Under the pieces are notes generated by a model that saw only the letters and a list, made by a program, of their open reading frames with translations, ran no database searches and was not told where the DNA came from. A stretch of 64,000 bases of DNA from Sneathiella chinensis. GTDB lineage: Bacteria; Pseudomonadota; Alphaproteobacteria; Sneathiellales; Sneathiellaceae. Positions 28,580 through 37,818 of the stretch are shown here, piece by piece (the stretch's first letter is position 1; the number at the start of each line of letters is the position of its first letter). The position numbers were made by a program, and so were the translations under genes. The DNA is taken from positions 424,588-488,587 of the forward strand of contig NZ_VNWN01000007.1 of assembly GCF_012720115.1 (NCBI RefSeq), given 5' to 3'.

Positions 28580-29055
28580 GTACCTTCCCCCGTCCGCCCA
28601 AGGTTGACCGTATCCTTCCGGCCATGCAGGCACATCATCGAGAAATACCCGGTCAGGCAATGAACAGACTGCCCCTCCCCCTCGGCGAAGACATCCGCCT
28701 TGAGGTGATAGAGGATATCTCCCGCCTGAACCACTTCACTCCGGGCCCGAAGGCGTGCCCCTTCCGCCGGGTTCAGGAAATTGACCTTCAGATCGACCGT
28801 CAACACGGTGCTCTCCTCCGGGTAGAGGGAATAGGCCGCATATCCGGCCGCGCTGTCCGCAATGGATGACACCAGCCCGCCGTGGAAAAAGCCATGCTGC
28901 TGGGTCAGGTCCTCCCGATGATCAAGAACAATTTCGCACAAGCCCGGCGCCACCCGTTCCATCCGGGCCCCCACAAGCATCATGAAGGGCTGCCGGGAAA
29001 AACTGTCCCGAACGGTATTTTCAAAGTCAGGATTTTGCGGCCTGAACCGTTGCAT
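28576..29055 (-). CDS. PaaI-like hotdog thioesterase, first gene of the ivd operon
   Basis: 159 residues from the ATG at 29055, which follows GAGGGGAAAA; a longer reading to 29145 would run into the LysR promoter. The motif QQHGFFHGGLVSSIADSAAGYAA matches the PaaI/YdiI group, with the substrate loop VDLKVNFLNPAEGARLRARSEVV. It is overlapped by the second thioesterase and heads the block thioesterase-thioesterase-ivd-thiolase-acd. The divergent LysR gene is 105 bases away. Confidence 0.87.
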   Translation of the reverse strand: MQRFRPQNPDFENTVRDSFSRQPFMMLVGARMERVAPGLCEIVLDHREDLTQQHGFFHGGLVSSIADSAAGYAAYSLYPEESTVLTVDLKVNFLNPAEGARLRARSEVVQAGDILYHLKADVFAEGEGQSVHCLTGYFSMMCLHGRKDTVNLGRTGEGT

Positions 29056-29110
29056 GGAGTTTTCCCCTCTTCTCCAACTGATCTGGGAAGGGAGTATAGC
29101 CCCCGACCTC

Positions 29111-29160
29111 CTATAGACAAAATCGTTTACTTCAATCGCACCCATTGATACTGTCTATAG
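29111..29160. promoter_or_regulatory. Inverted repeat flanking the LysR promoter region
   Basis: CTATAGACA (29111-29119) and TGTCTATAG (29152-29160) are perfect inverted repeats 32 bases apart in the intergenic region of the divergent thioesterase and LysR genes. The second copy abuts the LysR ATG. A site shared by autoregulation and operon control is the usual arrangement for LysR-type regulators. Confidence 0.5.
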
Positions 29161-30060
29161 ATGGATCTCTACCAACTTCGTTATTTTCTGGCTGTTGTGG
29201 AAACCGGGAATTTCTCGCGGGCGGCGGAACGCGCTTTCGTCAGTCAGCCCACCCTGTCCGCCGGGATCAAGAAGCTGGAAACGGAACTGGGAAGCCCCCT
29301 GTTCAATCGCGGCGCCCGCAGTGTCACCCTGACCGACACAGGCAACCGCTTTCTGCCCCGCGCCCGCACCATTATCTATGAATGCAATGCCGCCCTGCAG
29401 GAAGCCCGCGGCAAACCCTCCGCCCGGCGACTGCGGCTGGGGGTTCACCGCTTTGTTCCCGGCAACCACCTGGCACCGCTGCTGGAGGATTTTAAAAAGG
29501 CCCACCCGGATATCCAGATCGCCCTGAAGGAAGGCACGGCCGAGCAACTTCAGGCGTTGCTGGATGAAAACCGGATTGATGTGGCCCTGACCCTGCCCGC
29601 CCCGGACGGCCCGCGGACAGGCTTTGAGCGGTTGTTCTCGACCCGCTGTGTCCTGCTGCTGCCGCTGACCCACCCGCTGCTGTCCCGCCCTTATGTGGGG
29701 CTGCAGGACCTGAACCGGCTGGATTTCGTGCATCGCAGCCACTGCCCCACCGCCGCAGAGGTTACCCGCACCTTTGCCAAGAAAGGGGTGAACCCCAACA
29801 TCGTTTACCGAACGGACGAGAACAACAAGGCGCTTTCCTATGTGGCGGCGGGGGTTGGCTTATGTATGGCGCCGGACATCCTGTATCATCCGGGCGTCAC
29901 CCAGCGCCCCGTGGAGGGGATCACCATTTCGCGGAGCGTAGGCCTTGTCACCCCGGCAACCCAGCGCAACGAACTGGTTGAAAGTTTCCGGCTGTTCGCC
30001 ACCAGCCATGACTGGCACCCCAAGCGTCAGGGGTCGTCCAATCTGGACTGGGCGCGTTAG
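29161..30060 (+). CDS. LysR family transcriptional regulator
   Basis: 299 residues. The N-terminal winged helix-turn-helix MDLYQLRYFLAVVETGNFS and AAERAFVSQPTLSAGIKKLE is unambiguous and fixes the ATG at 29161, although no ribosome-binding site precedes it. The effector domain (RLRLGVHRFVPGNHLAPLLEDF onwards) has two cysteines (TRCVLL, SHCPT). It is divergent from the ivd operon and so is the likely regulator of that operon. The inducer, perhaps an acyl-CoA or a redox signal, is unknown. Confidence 0.92.
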   Translation: MDLYQLRYFLAVVETGNFSRAAERAFVSQPTLSAGIKKLETELGSPLFNRGARSVTLTDTGNRFLPRARTIIYECNAALQEARGKPSARRLRLGVHRFVPGNHLAPLLEDFKKAHPDIQIALKEGTAEQLQALLDENRIDVALTLPAPDGPRTGFERLFSTRCVLLLPLTHPLLSRPYVGLQDLNRLDFVHRSHCPTAAEVTRTFAKKGVNPNIVYRTDENNKALSYVAAGVGLCMAPDILYHPGVTQRPVEGITISRSVGLVTPATQRNELVESFRLFATSHDWHPKRQGSSNLDWAR

Positions 30061-30071
30061 CCCCTCGAAAA

Positions 30072-31478
30072 TCAAAGAAGGACCAGCGTGGCAATCCCGA
30101 GAAAGGCGACAAAGCCGATAATATCGGTAATGGTCGTCACGAACACACTGGACGCCACCGCCGGATCGATCTTGTAGTGATCCAGCGCGATGGGGATGGC
30201 CATACCGGCAACCCCTGCCACCAGCATGTTCACCACCATGGCGACGGCAATGACCCAGCCAATGGACAGATCCCCGAACCAGATCCACGCCACCAGCCCG
30301 ATCAGGATGGCAAAGGCCGTCCCGTTCAGAAAGGCGACGATGGCCTCTTTCCCGAGGATACGGAACATGTTGTTCGATGTCAGTTCACGGGTGGCAAGGG
30401 CGCGCACCGCAACCGTCAGGGTCTGGGTCCCCGCGTTGCCCCCCATGCTGGCCACGATGGGCATGAGAACGGCCAGCGCAATGATCTTTTCCATGGTTGC
30501 ATCAAAGAAACCGATGGCAATCGATGCCAGAACCGCCGTCAGCAGGTTGACCAACAACCACGTAAAGCGGGTGCGTGTGGTCCCCATGATGGACCCGAAC
30601 AGGTCATCCTCGGACACACCACCCAGCCGCAGGATATCTTCCTCGGCCTCTTCGTTGATAACGTCAACGATATCGTCAACGGTGATCATGCCGATCAGCG
30701 CCCCGCTCTCGTTCACCACCGCCGCTGATGCTAGACGATATTGCTGGAACAGATAGGCCACTTCTTCCTGATCCATATCAACGGGGATCAGTTTCTGTTC
30801 GCGGTTCATGATGTCCCGCACATTGACTGTCCGCTGGCTGCGCATGGCCCGGTCAAGGGGGATGGTGCCCACCGGATGGTGGCGCGGGTCAACGACAAAG
30901 ATTTCGTAAAATTCGTTGGGCAGGTCCTGCGTATCCCGCAGGTAATCGATGGTCTGACCGATATTCCAGTATTCGGGCACCGCGATGGTATCCCGCTGCA
31001 TCAGACGACCGGCAGAATCCTCGTCATAAGACAGGCTCTGCTCGATCACCAGCCGGTCTTCTGCGGGAAGCTCCCTCAGAACATCCTGCTGGTCTTCCTC
31101 TTCAAGGTCTTCCAGAACGTGAACCGCGTCATCCAGTTCCAGTTCGGTGACAACGGCCGCGATTTCCGTCGGGTCCATGTCCTCGACCAGATCATCCCGG
31201 ATGCTTTCGTCAATTTCCGAAAAGACTTCCGGGTCGATCAGGTCCCCGGCCACCTCGAACAGCAGCGTCCGGTGTTTGGACTTCAACTGTTCGATCAGGT
31301 CGGCAAGGTCGGCGGTGTGCAACTCGGCCACCACCTCACGAATAGGGTCTTCCTGTCCCAGTTCAAGGGACTCTGCGATTTCCTGAACGGTCGTGTCCGT
31401 CATGCCGTAAAGACCTTCGTCGTCTTCACGCGGCGGCGCGGCTTCTTCGTTTCCGTCCTGAAATCGCAGTTCATTCAT
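30072..31478 (-). CDS. mgtE: Magnesium transporter MgtE
   Basis: Mg2+ channel of 468 residues. It has an N-terminal superhelical MgtE_N domain (DLADLIEQLKSKHRTLLFEVAGDLIDPEVF), two CBS domains (around MQRDTIAVPEYWNIG and DIMNREQKLIPVDMDQEEV), and a C-terminal membrane domain of about five helices with VLMPIVASMGGNAGTQTLTV lining the pore. Its ATG shares one base with the maeB stop codon (TAATG), so it is translationally coupled to malic enzyme. It is convergent with the LysR gene, 11 bases apart. Confidence 0.94.
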   Translation of the reverse strand: MNELRFQDGNEEAAPPREDDEGLYGMTDTTVQEIAESLELGQEDPIREVVAELHTADLADLIEQLKSKHRTLLFEVAGDLIDPEVFSEIDESIRDDLVEDMDPTEIAAVVTELELDDAVHVLEDLEEEDQQDVLRELPAEDRLVIEQSLSYDEDSAGRLMQRDTIAVPEYWNIGQTIDYLRDTQDLPNEFYEIFVVDPRHHPVGTIPLDRAMRSQRTVNVRDIMNREQKLIPVDMDQEEVAYLFQQYRLASAAVVNESGALIGMITVDDIVDVINEEAEEDILRLGGVSEDDLFGSIMGTTRTRFTWLLVNLLTAVLASIAIGFFDATMEKIIALAVLMPIVASMGGNAGTQTLTVAVRALATRELTSNNMFRILGKEAIVAFLNGTAFAILIGLVAWIWFGDLSIGWVIAVAMVVNMLVAGVAGMAIPIALDHYKIDPAVASSVFVTTITDIIGFVAFLGIATLVLL

Positions 31479-33805
31479 TAACCATCACCCTTGATACGCT
31501 TTTTCCGTGAAGCAAGGCCATGCATCATGGTCCCTGCCTGATGATCCTGTGCATCCACGGCCGCAATCGCTGTAATATTGACAAGCCCCCGAACCGTGAC
31601 AGATGGCACAGTAATATGAACGGATTTTGACATACCGATCAGGATTGGTCCAACGGCGATCCCGTTTCCAAGACTTTTCGCAATATTGTAACTGATATTC
31701 GCAGAATCCAGGTCCGGCATGATCAGCAGGTTGGCCGCCCCTTCCATGCGGGAATTGGGGAAGATGGTGTTTCTGATTTCCGGCACCAGCGCCGAATCCG
31801 CCTTCATCTCGCCTTCCACGGAAAGCTCCGGCGCCAACCGGTTGATGATCTTCAGGGCTGCCTGCGCCTTTCGGGCAGACGGCACATCCGCAGACCCGAA
31901 GTTGGAATAGGAAATCAGCGCCACCTTCGGCTCAATCCCGAAACGCTTGACCTCATCCGCCGCCAAAATCGTCAGTTCGGCCAGTTCCTCCGCCGTGTGC
32001 TGTTCGCGTACCTGCGTATCCGAGAAGAACAGCGCCCGGTCGTTGGACACCAGAAGATGCAGCGCCGATGCGTGACGGACCCCATCCCGCAGCGGAATGA
32101 TGCCGGATACCCGGTTGAAATGCTTGCTGTACTTCCCGTAGGTCCCGCAGACCAGCGCGTCCGCATGCCCCAGATGCACCATCATGGCACCGATAATGGT
32201 CGTATTGGTGCGGATATGCGCCCGGGCCGTATCCGGATCGACGCCTTCGCGTTCGCGAATGGCGTGATAGGCCTGCCAATATTCCCGGTAGCGGGGATCA
32301 TCTTCAGGATCGACAAGCTGGAAGTCCCGATCCAGCTTGAGGCGCAGCTTCATCTTTTCAATCCGGAATTCGATCACCTTGCGGCGACCCACCAGAATGG
32401 GAAGGGCCAGCCCTTCATCCACCACGGTCTGGACGGCGGACAGCACCCGCTCGTCCTCGCCCTCCGCATAGGCGACCCGCATCAGTTGCTTGCGGGCCTT
32501 GTCAAAGACCGGCTTCATGACAAAGCGGGTCCGGTAAATGAAGTTCCGCAGTTTCTCGCGGTACAGCTCAAGGCTATCCACCGGACGGGCGGCAACACCG
32601 CTGTCCATGGCCGCCTTGGCCACGGCATAGGCCACTTCAACATACAGACGCGGATCGAACGGTGTCGGGATCAGGTATTCCGGCCCGAAACTGAGGGCCG
32701 CGCCCCCATAGGCCTTGGTCACGATGTCCGACTGTTCGGCCTGCGCCAGATCGGCGATGGCCTTGACGGCGGCAATCTTCATGTCTTCGTTGATCTCGGT
32801 CGCGCCCACATCCAGCGCCCCGCGGAACAGATACGGGAAACACAGAACGTTGTTCACCTGGTTGGGATAATCGGACCGGCCGGTTGCGATGATGGCATCC
32901 GGGCGCACCTCGCGAACCTCTTCCGGCAGAATTTCCGGTGTCGGGTTGGCCAGCGCCAAAATGATCGGACGTTCCCCCATGGTGGCAACCATGTCCTTGG
33001 TCAGGGCCCCCGGACCGGAGCAGCCAAGGAAGATATCCGCATCCTTCACAGCCTCGGACAGGGTCCGCATGTTGGTGTCCACCGCGAACTCGGACTTGTA
33101 GGGGTCCATCTCCACTTCGCGGCCTTCATAGACCACGCCGTGGATATCACTGACCACAATATTTTCTTTCGGCAGCCCCAGACTGACCAGCAGCTTGAGG
33201 CAGGCCAACGCCGCCGCCCCGGCCCCGCAGGCCGCCAGCTTGACCTTGCCGATATCCTTGCCCACAACCCGCAGCGCGTTATAAACCGCCGCCGCCACAC
33301 AGATGGCCGTGCCATGCTGGTCGTCATGGAAAACCGGGATGTTCATCCGCTCCCGGCACAGCTTTTCGACGATAAAGCATTCCGGGGCCTTGATATCCTC
33401 AAGGTTGATGCCGCCAAAGGTGGGTTCCATGGCCGCAATGATATCCACCAGCTTTTCCGGGTCTCGCTCATTCAGCTCGATATCGAACACATCGACACCG
33501 GCGAATTTCTTGAACAGGACCGCTTTCCCTTCCATCACCGGCTTGGATGCCAGCGGGCCAATGGCCCCAAGGCCCAGCACGGCCGTGCCGTTGGTCACGA
33601 CGCCGACAAGGTTGCCGCGGGCCGTCAGGCTTGCCGCCTGATTTTCATCCTCGGCAATGGCAAGACACGGATGCGCTACCCCCGGCGAATAGGCCAGTGC
33701 AAGGTCGCTTTGCGTTTCCATGGGTTTTGTCGGGGAGATGGTCAGCTTACCGGCTTTGGGAAACCGATGATAATCCAATGCTTTTTGCTGCAAATCTGAC
33801 GCCAT
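31478..33805 (-). CDS. maeB: NADP-dependent malic enzyme with phosphotransacetylase-like domain
   Basis: Decarboxylates malate to pyruvate with NADP+; 775 residues, typical of the fused MaeB type. The N-terminal half has [32 protein letters not shown] and the NADP site [20 protein letters not shown]. The C-terminal third (from about residue 430, [15 protein letters not shown]) is the phosphotransacetylase-like domain, which in known MaeB proteins binds acetyl-CoA as an allosteric effector and is not catalytic. It is the first gene of a two-gene operon with mgtE. Confidence 0.94.
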   Translation of the reverse strand: MASDLQQKALDYHRFPKAGKLTISPTKPMETQSDLALAYSPGVAHPCLAIAEDENQAASLTARGNLVGVVTNGTAVLGLGAIGPLASKPVMEGKAVLFKKFAGVDVFDIELNERDPEKLVDIIAAMEPTFGGINLEDIKAPECFIVEKLCRERMNIPVFHDDQHGTAICVAAAVYNALRVVGKDIGKVKLAACGAGAAALACLKLLVSLGLPKENIVVSDIHGVVYEGREVEMDPYKSEFAVDTNMRTLSEAVKDADIFLGCSGPGALTKDMVATMGERPIILALANPTPEILPEEVREVRPDAIIATGRSDYPNQVNNVLCFPYLFRGALDVGATEINEDMKIAAVKAIADLAQAEQSDIVTKAYGGAALSFGPEYLIPTPFDPRLYVEVAYAVAKAAMDSGVAARPVDSLELYREKLRNFIYRTRFVMKPVFDKARKQLMRVAYAEGEDERVLSAVQTVVDEGLALPILVGRRKVIEFRIEKMKLRLKLDRDFQLVDPEDDPRYREYWQAYHAIREREGVDPDTARAHIRTNTTIIGAMMVHLGHADALVCGTYGKYSKHFNRVSGIIPLRDGVRHASALHLLVSNDRALFFSDTQVREQHTAEELAELTILAADEVKRFGIEPKVALISYSNFGSADVPSARKAQAALKIINRLAPELSVEGEMKADSALVPEIRNTIFPNSRMEGAANLLIMPDLDSANISYNIAKSLGNGIAVGPILIGMSKSVHITVPSVTVRGLVNITAIAAVDAQDHQAGTMMHGLASRKKRIKGDG

Positions 33806-34025
33806 ACCTGTGTCCTTTGAAATGAGTCGGCAACGCCCTAGGGTTTACCCAAAGCGCCCGTGAATGACCACCTTAATTTTCAGGAAAATCCGGCATTTCG
33901 CTTTATTTCTTTCCCTGTCTACGAAAAGTTTACCATTTGCCTATATCAACATAATCTGTTTGAAAATTCCGGCAGTTACTCTTGATTGAAGTTATCCGCC
34001 CTCATCTTACATCAGAAGCTGTACA

Positions 34026-34601
34026 ATGCCTTCATTTCGTTATTACACCGGTTCCTGTCCCGACAATGATCCCATCAAGGCCATCCTTCCGGATCAAAGG
34101 GATCTGAAAGTCCAGGCCCTGTCCTATTGTACCCTTGACCCTGACCAAACCCGCGAAGAAGACTTCGACATCCCCGAACACCGGATTCTCTGGACCTATT
34201 GGCAGGGGTTGCGAGGCGACGGGACGATTGCCCGTTACTCCCAGATCAACCCGGAGGACTTCATCAAGGCCATCGGCAATGTGCTGCTTCTGGAACCCAA
34301 CGAGAACGGCACCGACTTCCGCTATCGCGTCTATGGCTCCAATGTGGCCAAACTGGTCGGACGCGAAATGACCGGCAAGTGGATTTCCGAATTTGGCGAA
34401 GTGCCGGGCCGCCTGTCGTTGGCCCAATATCCGGCCGTCATGAAACTCAAGACGCCCCTGTATTCCGAGCATACAGCCTCTTACAGCGCTTCACAATCAA
34501 CACGCTGGTGCCGCCTTCTCCTGCCCATGGAAAACCGGGATGGTGTTCTTGACCGCATATTGGTGGGCACCGTCCCGAAAGACTTTGCCACGATCCTCTA
34601 A
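34026..34601 (+). CDS. PAS_5 domain protein
   Basis: A 191-residue protein made mainly of one PAS_5 domain (PF07310). LWTYWQGLRGDGTIARYSQINPED leads into FRYRVYGSNVAKLVGREMTGKWI, the family signature. No output domain, helix-turn-helix or membrane segment is visible, so any signalling would be by partner binding. It is monocistronic; the 220 bases upstream are AT-rich and should hold promoters for it and for the divergent maeB. No function is established. Confidence 0.82.
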   Translation: MPSFRYYTGSCPDNDPIKAILPDQRDLKVQALSYCTLDPDQTREEDFDIPEHRILWTYWQGLRGDGTIARYSQINPEDFIKAIGNVLLLEPNENGTDFRYRVYGSNVAKLVGREMTGKWISEFGEVPGRLSLAQYPAVMKLKTPLYSEHTASYSASQSTRWCRLLLPMENRDGVLDRILVGTVPKDFATIL

Positions 34602-34700
34602 CCCCCCGGCTTACCGGCCCCTGTTCACCGATCTGTGTTCAAGGGTGATTGGCGTCTGGCCCCGCAATGCCTACCTTCATGAAAAACGAAGGAGAAAGAC

Positions 34701-35351
34701 ATGCTTACCAGACCCGTTTCCCTTGCCGCCCTGCTGATCGCGGCGACCCTTGCTGGCAAGACCACCTTCGCCGAGGCACCCCTTGAGGTTGCCACCTTTG
34801 CCGGTGGATGCTTCTGGTGCGTCGAAAAGGATTTCGAGCATGTGGACGGCGTGATCTCTGCCGTCTCCGGCTATACGGGCGGGCAGATGCCCAACCCCAC
34901 CTATCGCAATCACGGCAATCATATCGAGGCCGTACGCATTACCTTCGATCCGTCCCGCGTTTCCTATCAGGCGTTGCTGGATGTCTTTTGGCGGTCTGTT
35001 GATCCGACCGACGACGGCGGCCAGTTCTGTGACCGGGGGAATTCCTATCGTACGGCCATTTTCGCAAACTCCCCCGAACAGAAACGTCAGGCACAGGCCT
35101 CCAAGGCCGCACTGGAGGCATCCAGCCGCCTGCCCGCCCCTATCGTCACGCCGGTTCGGGACGCAGGCCTCTGGACCGACGCCGAGGAGTATCATCAGGA
35201 TTATTACCTGAAAAACCCGATCCGCTATAAATTCTACCGCTTCAACTGTGGCCGTGACGCCCGCATTCGCGACCTGTGGGGGGACGAGGCCCACAAGGGC
35301 ATTGCAGCGGCCCCATCCTCCACCATTCGGCCTGCCGGGCACAGGCCCTGA
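34701..35351 (+). CDS. msrA: Peptide methionine sulfoxide reductase MsrA, exported
   Basis: Reduces the S-epimer of methionine sulfoxide in proteins. 216 residues with a signal peptide (LAALLIAATLAGKTTFA, cleaved near residue 25), so it acts in the periplasm. The catalytic cysteine is C37 in GGCFWC, followed by SGYTGG and the conserved YHQDYYLKNP. A later cysteine (RFNCGRD) may resolve the sulfenic acid. AAGGAGA precedes the ATG. The next gene, nnrS, is also a reactive-species defence gene, but 105 bases separate them. Confidence 0.94.
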   Translation: MLTRPVSLAALLIAATLAGKTTFAEAPLEVATFAGGCFWCVEKDFEHVDGVISAVSGYTGGQMPNPTYRNHGNHIEAVRITFDPSRVSYQALLDVFWRSVDPTDDGGQFCDRGNSYRTAIFANSPEQKRQAQASKAALEASSRLPAPIVTPVRDAGLWTDAEEYHQDYYLKNPIRYKFYRFNCGRDARIRDLWGDEAHKGIAAAPSSTIRPAGHRP

Positions 35352-35456
35352 TTGCCTTCGCGTCTCTTGCGACCCATTGTCACGCAGGCCCATTTTCCCC
35401 TTTCCAAGGAGCGTTATTAAAATTAGCATTTCCTGATCACTGGACAGGAGCCTGCC

Positions 35457-36686
35457 ATGCAAAACGCTTCCGACACCCACACCGGCACTGAGACCCTCGC
35501 CCGCCTCCCCCTCTTCGAAACAGGCTTTCGGGTTTTCTTTCTGGCAGCGGCGCTTTACGCACCGCTGGCGCTCCTCCTGTTTCTGCTTGATCTGGCGGGC
35601 CTCGCCTCCCCGCTGGCGGGGGCGACCCCGCTTTCCCTTACCCTCTGGCACGGGCATGAACTGGTGTTCGGGTTTATCGTCGCTGTTGCCGCCGGCTTCC
35701 TGACAACGGCCGTGCCCGTCTGGGCGGGCAGCCCCCGCATTCACGGGGCACCGCTGGTCGGCCTGTTCCTGTTGTGGCTGGCCGGGCGGTTGACCATGAC
35801 TTTCGCCGGCCTGCTGCCCGCATGGATGGTGGCTTTGGTTGACCTTGCCTTCGTCCCGGCCCTTGCCTTCATGATTGCCCGCCCCATCCTGCAAAAGCGC
35901 CTTTGGCGCAATGCCGGTTTTATCCCCCTGCTGCTGCTGATCACCCTTGGCAATATCCTGTTTCATGCCGAAACCCTTGGCGGGACGGGCACAGACGGGG
36001 CGGCGGCAACGGGCCTGCGCTTTGCCATCGGGCTGTTCGTCCTGATGACCGTCATGATCGGCGGGCGGGTCATTCCCTTTTTCACCTCCAACTGGTTGGC
36101 CCGACAGGGCAAGCCTCCCCTGTCCGACAGCCCCCCGCTTCTTGTCCGGGCGACCCTGATTGCGTGCCTGCTGACCGTCCTTGCCAGCCTCTTTCCCCTG
36201 CCGGGTTGGGTGTTGGCTCTTCTCAATGTGGCGGCAGGCCTGCTGGTTCTGGCCCGCCTGTCCCGTTGGCAGGGCGGACGCACCCTGTCCGATCCGCTGA
36301 TGTGGGTCCTGCATGCGGGGTATGGATTGCTCGGCCTTGGGTTCCTTGCCGCGGCGACCTCGCACAGCTTTGACAGTATCAGCGAGCCCGCCAGCCTGCA
36401 TGTGATCACCATCGGGGGCCTTGGTGTCATGATTTACGGCATGATGTCCCGCATCGCCCTTGGGCACACGGGCCGCCCCCTTGTTGTCAGCCCTTTTATC
36501 ACCGCCGCCTATTTCATCCTGATCCTGTCCATGCTGCTGCGGGTTATTCCGGCCACTTTTCTGCCTGATTGGTATTTTGCCGGGATCATCACGGCAGGCG
36601 CCGGTTGGCTGGTTGTCTGGTGCCTGTATCTGGTGGTCTATACCCCCATCCTGATCCGCCCCCGCCCGGACGGAAAAGCGGGCTAA
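35457..36686 (+). CDS. nnrS: NnrS family protein
   Basis: Polytopic membrane protein of 409 residues with about 12 hydrophobic segments. LWHGHELVFGFIVAVAAGFLTTAVP contains the conserved histidines of NnrS, followed by GGRVIPFFTSNWL and GMMSRIALGHTGRPL. NnrS is a haem- and copper-containing protein that protects against nitric oxide stress in denitrifiers. No nor or nir gene is in the window. AGGAG lies before the ATG. Confidence 0.93.
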   Translation: MQNASDTHTGTETLARLPLFETGFRVFFLAAALYAPLALLLFLLDLAGLASPLAGATPLSLTLWHGHELVFGFIVAVAAGFLTTAVPVWAGSPRIHGAPLVGLFLLWLAGRLTMTFAGLLPAWMVALVDLAFVPALAFMIARPILQKRLWRNAGFIPLLLLITLGNILFHAETLGGTGTDGAAATGLRFAIGLFVLMTVMIGGRVIPFFTSNWLARQGKPPLSDSPPLLVRATLIACLLTVLASLFPLPGWVLALLNVAAGLLVLARLSRWQGGRTLSDPLMWVLHAGYGLLGLGFLAAATSHSFDSISEPASLHVITIGGLGVMIYGMMSRIALGHTGRPLVVSPFITAAYFILILSMLLRVIPATFLPDWYFAGIITAGAGWLVVWCLYLVVYTPILIRPRPDGKAG

Positions 36687-36706
36687 CCCGTCCCCGCCCG
36701 CACCAT

Positions 36707-36740
36707 AAAAAAAGCCCACCGGCGCAAAACACCGGTGGGC
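36707..36740 (-). terminator. Terminator of the exported HD-domain gene
   Basis: Perfect 9-base stem GCCCACCGG / CCGGTGGGC (36714-36722, 36732-36740) followed on the minus strand by seven T residues (36713 down to 36707). It lies between the convergent nnrS and HD-domain genes and has no T-run in the plus direction. Confidence 0.85.
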
Positions 36741-36765
36741 CTGAACAGAGCAATGACAGACGGTC

Positions 36766-37818
36766 TTATTTCACTTCGAAATCAGAGGAATCGGCCAGAA
36801 TATCGCGAATGGTTTCCTTGACCCCCTCGTCAGAGAAATCCGCATTCTGGTACAGGCTATACAGCTTGAAATCGGAAATCCGTGACAGAACGAACCAGGC
36901 CAGCTTGTTGGCCTCGACGCTGTCCCGCTTGTAACCCAGTTCCTCGGCCACATCGCGGATCCATTTGTGAGCGGACAGGCCTGCCACATACTGGGAATAA
37001 GACCAGTCGCCATCGGTGTAGTTGGACAGGAACCATTCCGCCTTGCGTTTTTCCATGTCAATCTGCGGGGCCTTGGTGCCAGCATAGTCGGCGGCCTCAA
37101 CCATGGCGGCGTTGAAGCCCTGCTTCTTGCCATCCTTGTCCGTTACATCCACATCCCAGTGCGGATCAAAGTGGGTGGAGGCCGCGCCGAACAGAACATC
37201 CTGCGGTGCATTCCGCTTCATCAGTTCCGCATAGACAACCGCACCATGCTCACCCATCCAGCCCCAACGGGCGATGCCGTCCTGACCACCCCAAGATTTC
37301 GGGAACCATTCAGGCTTCTTCACCTTGCCGGTTTTTTCATCCCAGTTGTACCACAGCTTGCTCCAGTCATGCAGGGCAAGCTGGGCAATCACCAGATCCC
37401 GGTCGGTGGTGCGGATGCCGTGAATTTCCTCAAACATGCGGACCCAACCAAGGGCGGTTTCAATCACTTCCACCAGATGAACGGCAAGCCCGCCCGGATA
37501 GTAATGGTGCCCGATGCCCCCGGCGGCCGGTGCAATCCGCAGCGCATCCCGGTCGGCTTCCGCCTTGAAGACGGTGGTTTTCGGGTTCTGGTACATGTCC
37601 AGAACAAGGGTCCGCAGTTCCTTGTCCTGAATGGAATGGATATACCCCATCAGGCGGTCATAGGCCGATACGGTCCAGGCCCCGGTTGTGGCCATTTCCA
37701 GCGGGCTGGTTGCCAGAATGCTGTTAAGGCGGTCTTTTGAAATTTCGGCAGCGCCTGCAATCGACCCGTAGGTTCCGACAACAAGGCAGGTTGCAACAAG
37801 AAGAGCTTTTTTGAACAT
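36766..37818 (-). CDS. Exported HD-domain protein of unknown function
   Basis: 350 residues beginning with a signal peptide (MFKKALLVATCLVVGTYGS, likely cleaved after GAA at residue 24). The mature protein shows a spaced set of metal ligands as in HD hydrolases: HH at 104-105 and H114 in HHYYPGGLAVH, H150-D151 in LALHDWSK, H191 in EHGAVV, H216 and H220 in STHFDPHW, and D244 in EAADYAG. The pattern resembles the YhaM-like HD group, which is cytoplasmic; export is unusual. GGTGGA precedes the ATG. It is monocistronic and the substrate is unknown. Confidence 0.82.
   Translation of the reverse strand: MFKKALLVATCLVVGTYGSIAGAAEISKDRLNSILATSPLEMATTGAWTVSAYDRLMGYIHSIQDKELRTLVLDMYQNPKTTVFKAEADRDALRIAPAAGGIGHHYYPGGLAVHLVEVIETALGWVRMFEEIHGIRTTDRDLVIAQLALHDWSKLWYNWDEKTGKVKKPEWFPKSWGGQDGIARWGWMGEHGAVVYAELMKRNAPQDVLFGAASTHFDPHWDVDVTDKDGKKQGFNAAMVEAADYAGTKAPQIDMEKRKAEWFLSNYTDGDWSYSQYVAGLSAHKWIRDVAEELGYKRDSVEANKLAWFVLSRISDFKLYSLYQNADFSDEGVKETIRDILADSSDFEVK

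Noticed and set aside
31997..33799. 600-codon plus-strand frame
   Set aside because: Antisense to maeB in one frame; no family resemblance.
31478..33805. Mg2+ riboswitch (M-box or ykoK) for mgtE
   Set aside because: mgtE starts one base into the maeB stop codon. The leader would have to precede maeB, where 33806-34025 shows no such structure that I can recognise.
34677..36719. 680-codon open frame on the minus strand
   Set aside because: It is antisense to msrA and nnrS, both of which have clear family motifs. The translation is rich in Gly, Gln, Arg and Asp with no recognisable domain, as expected of a shadow frame in GC-biased DNA.
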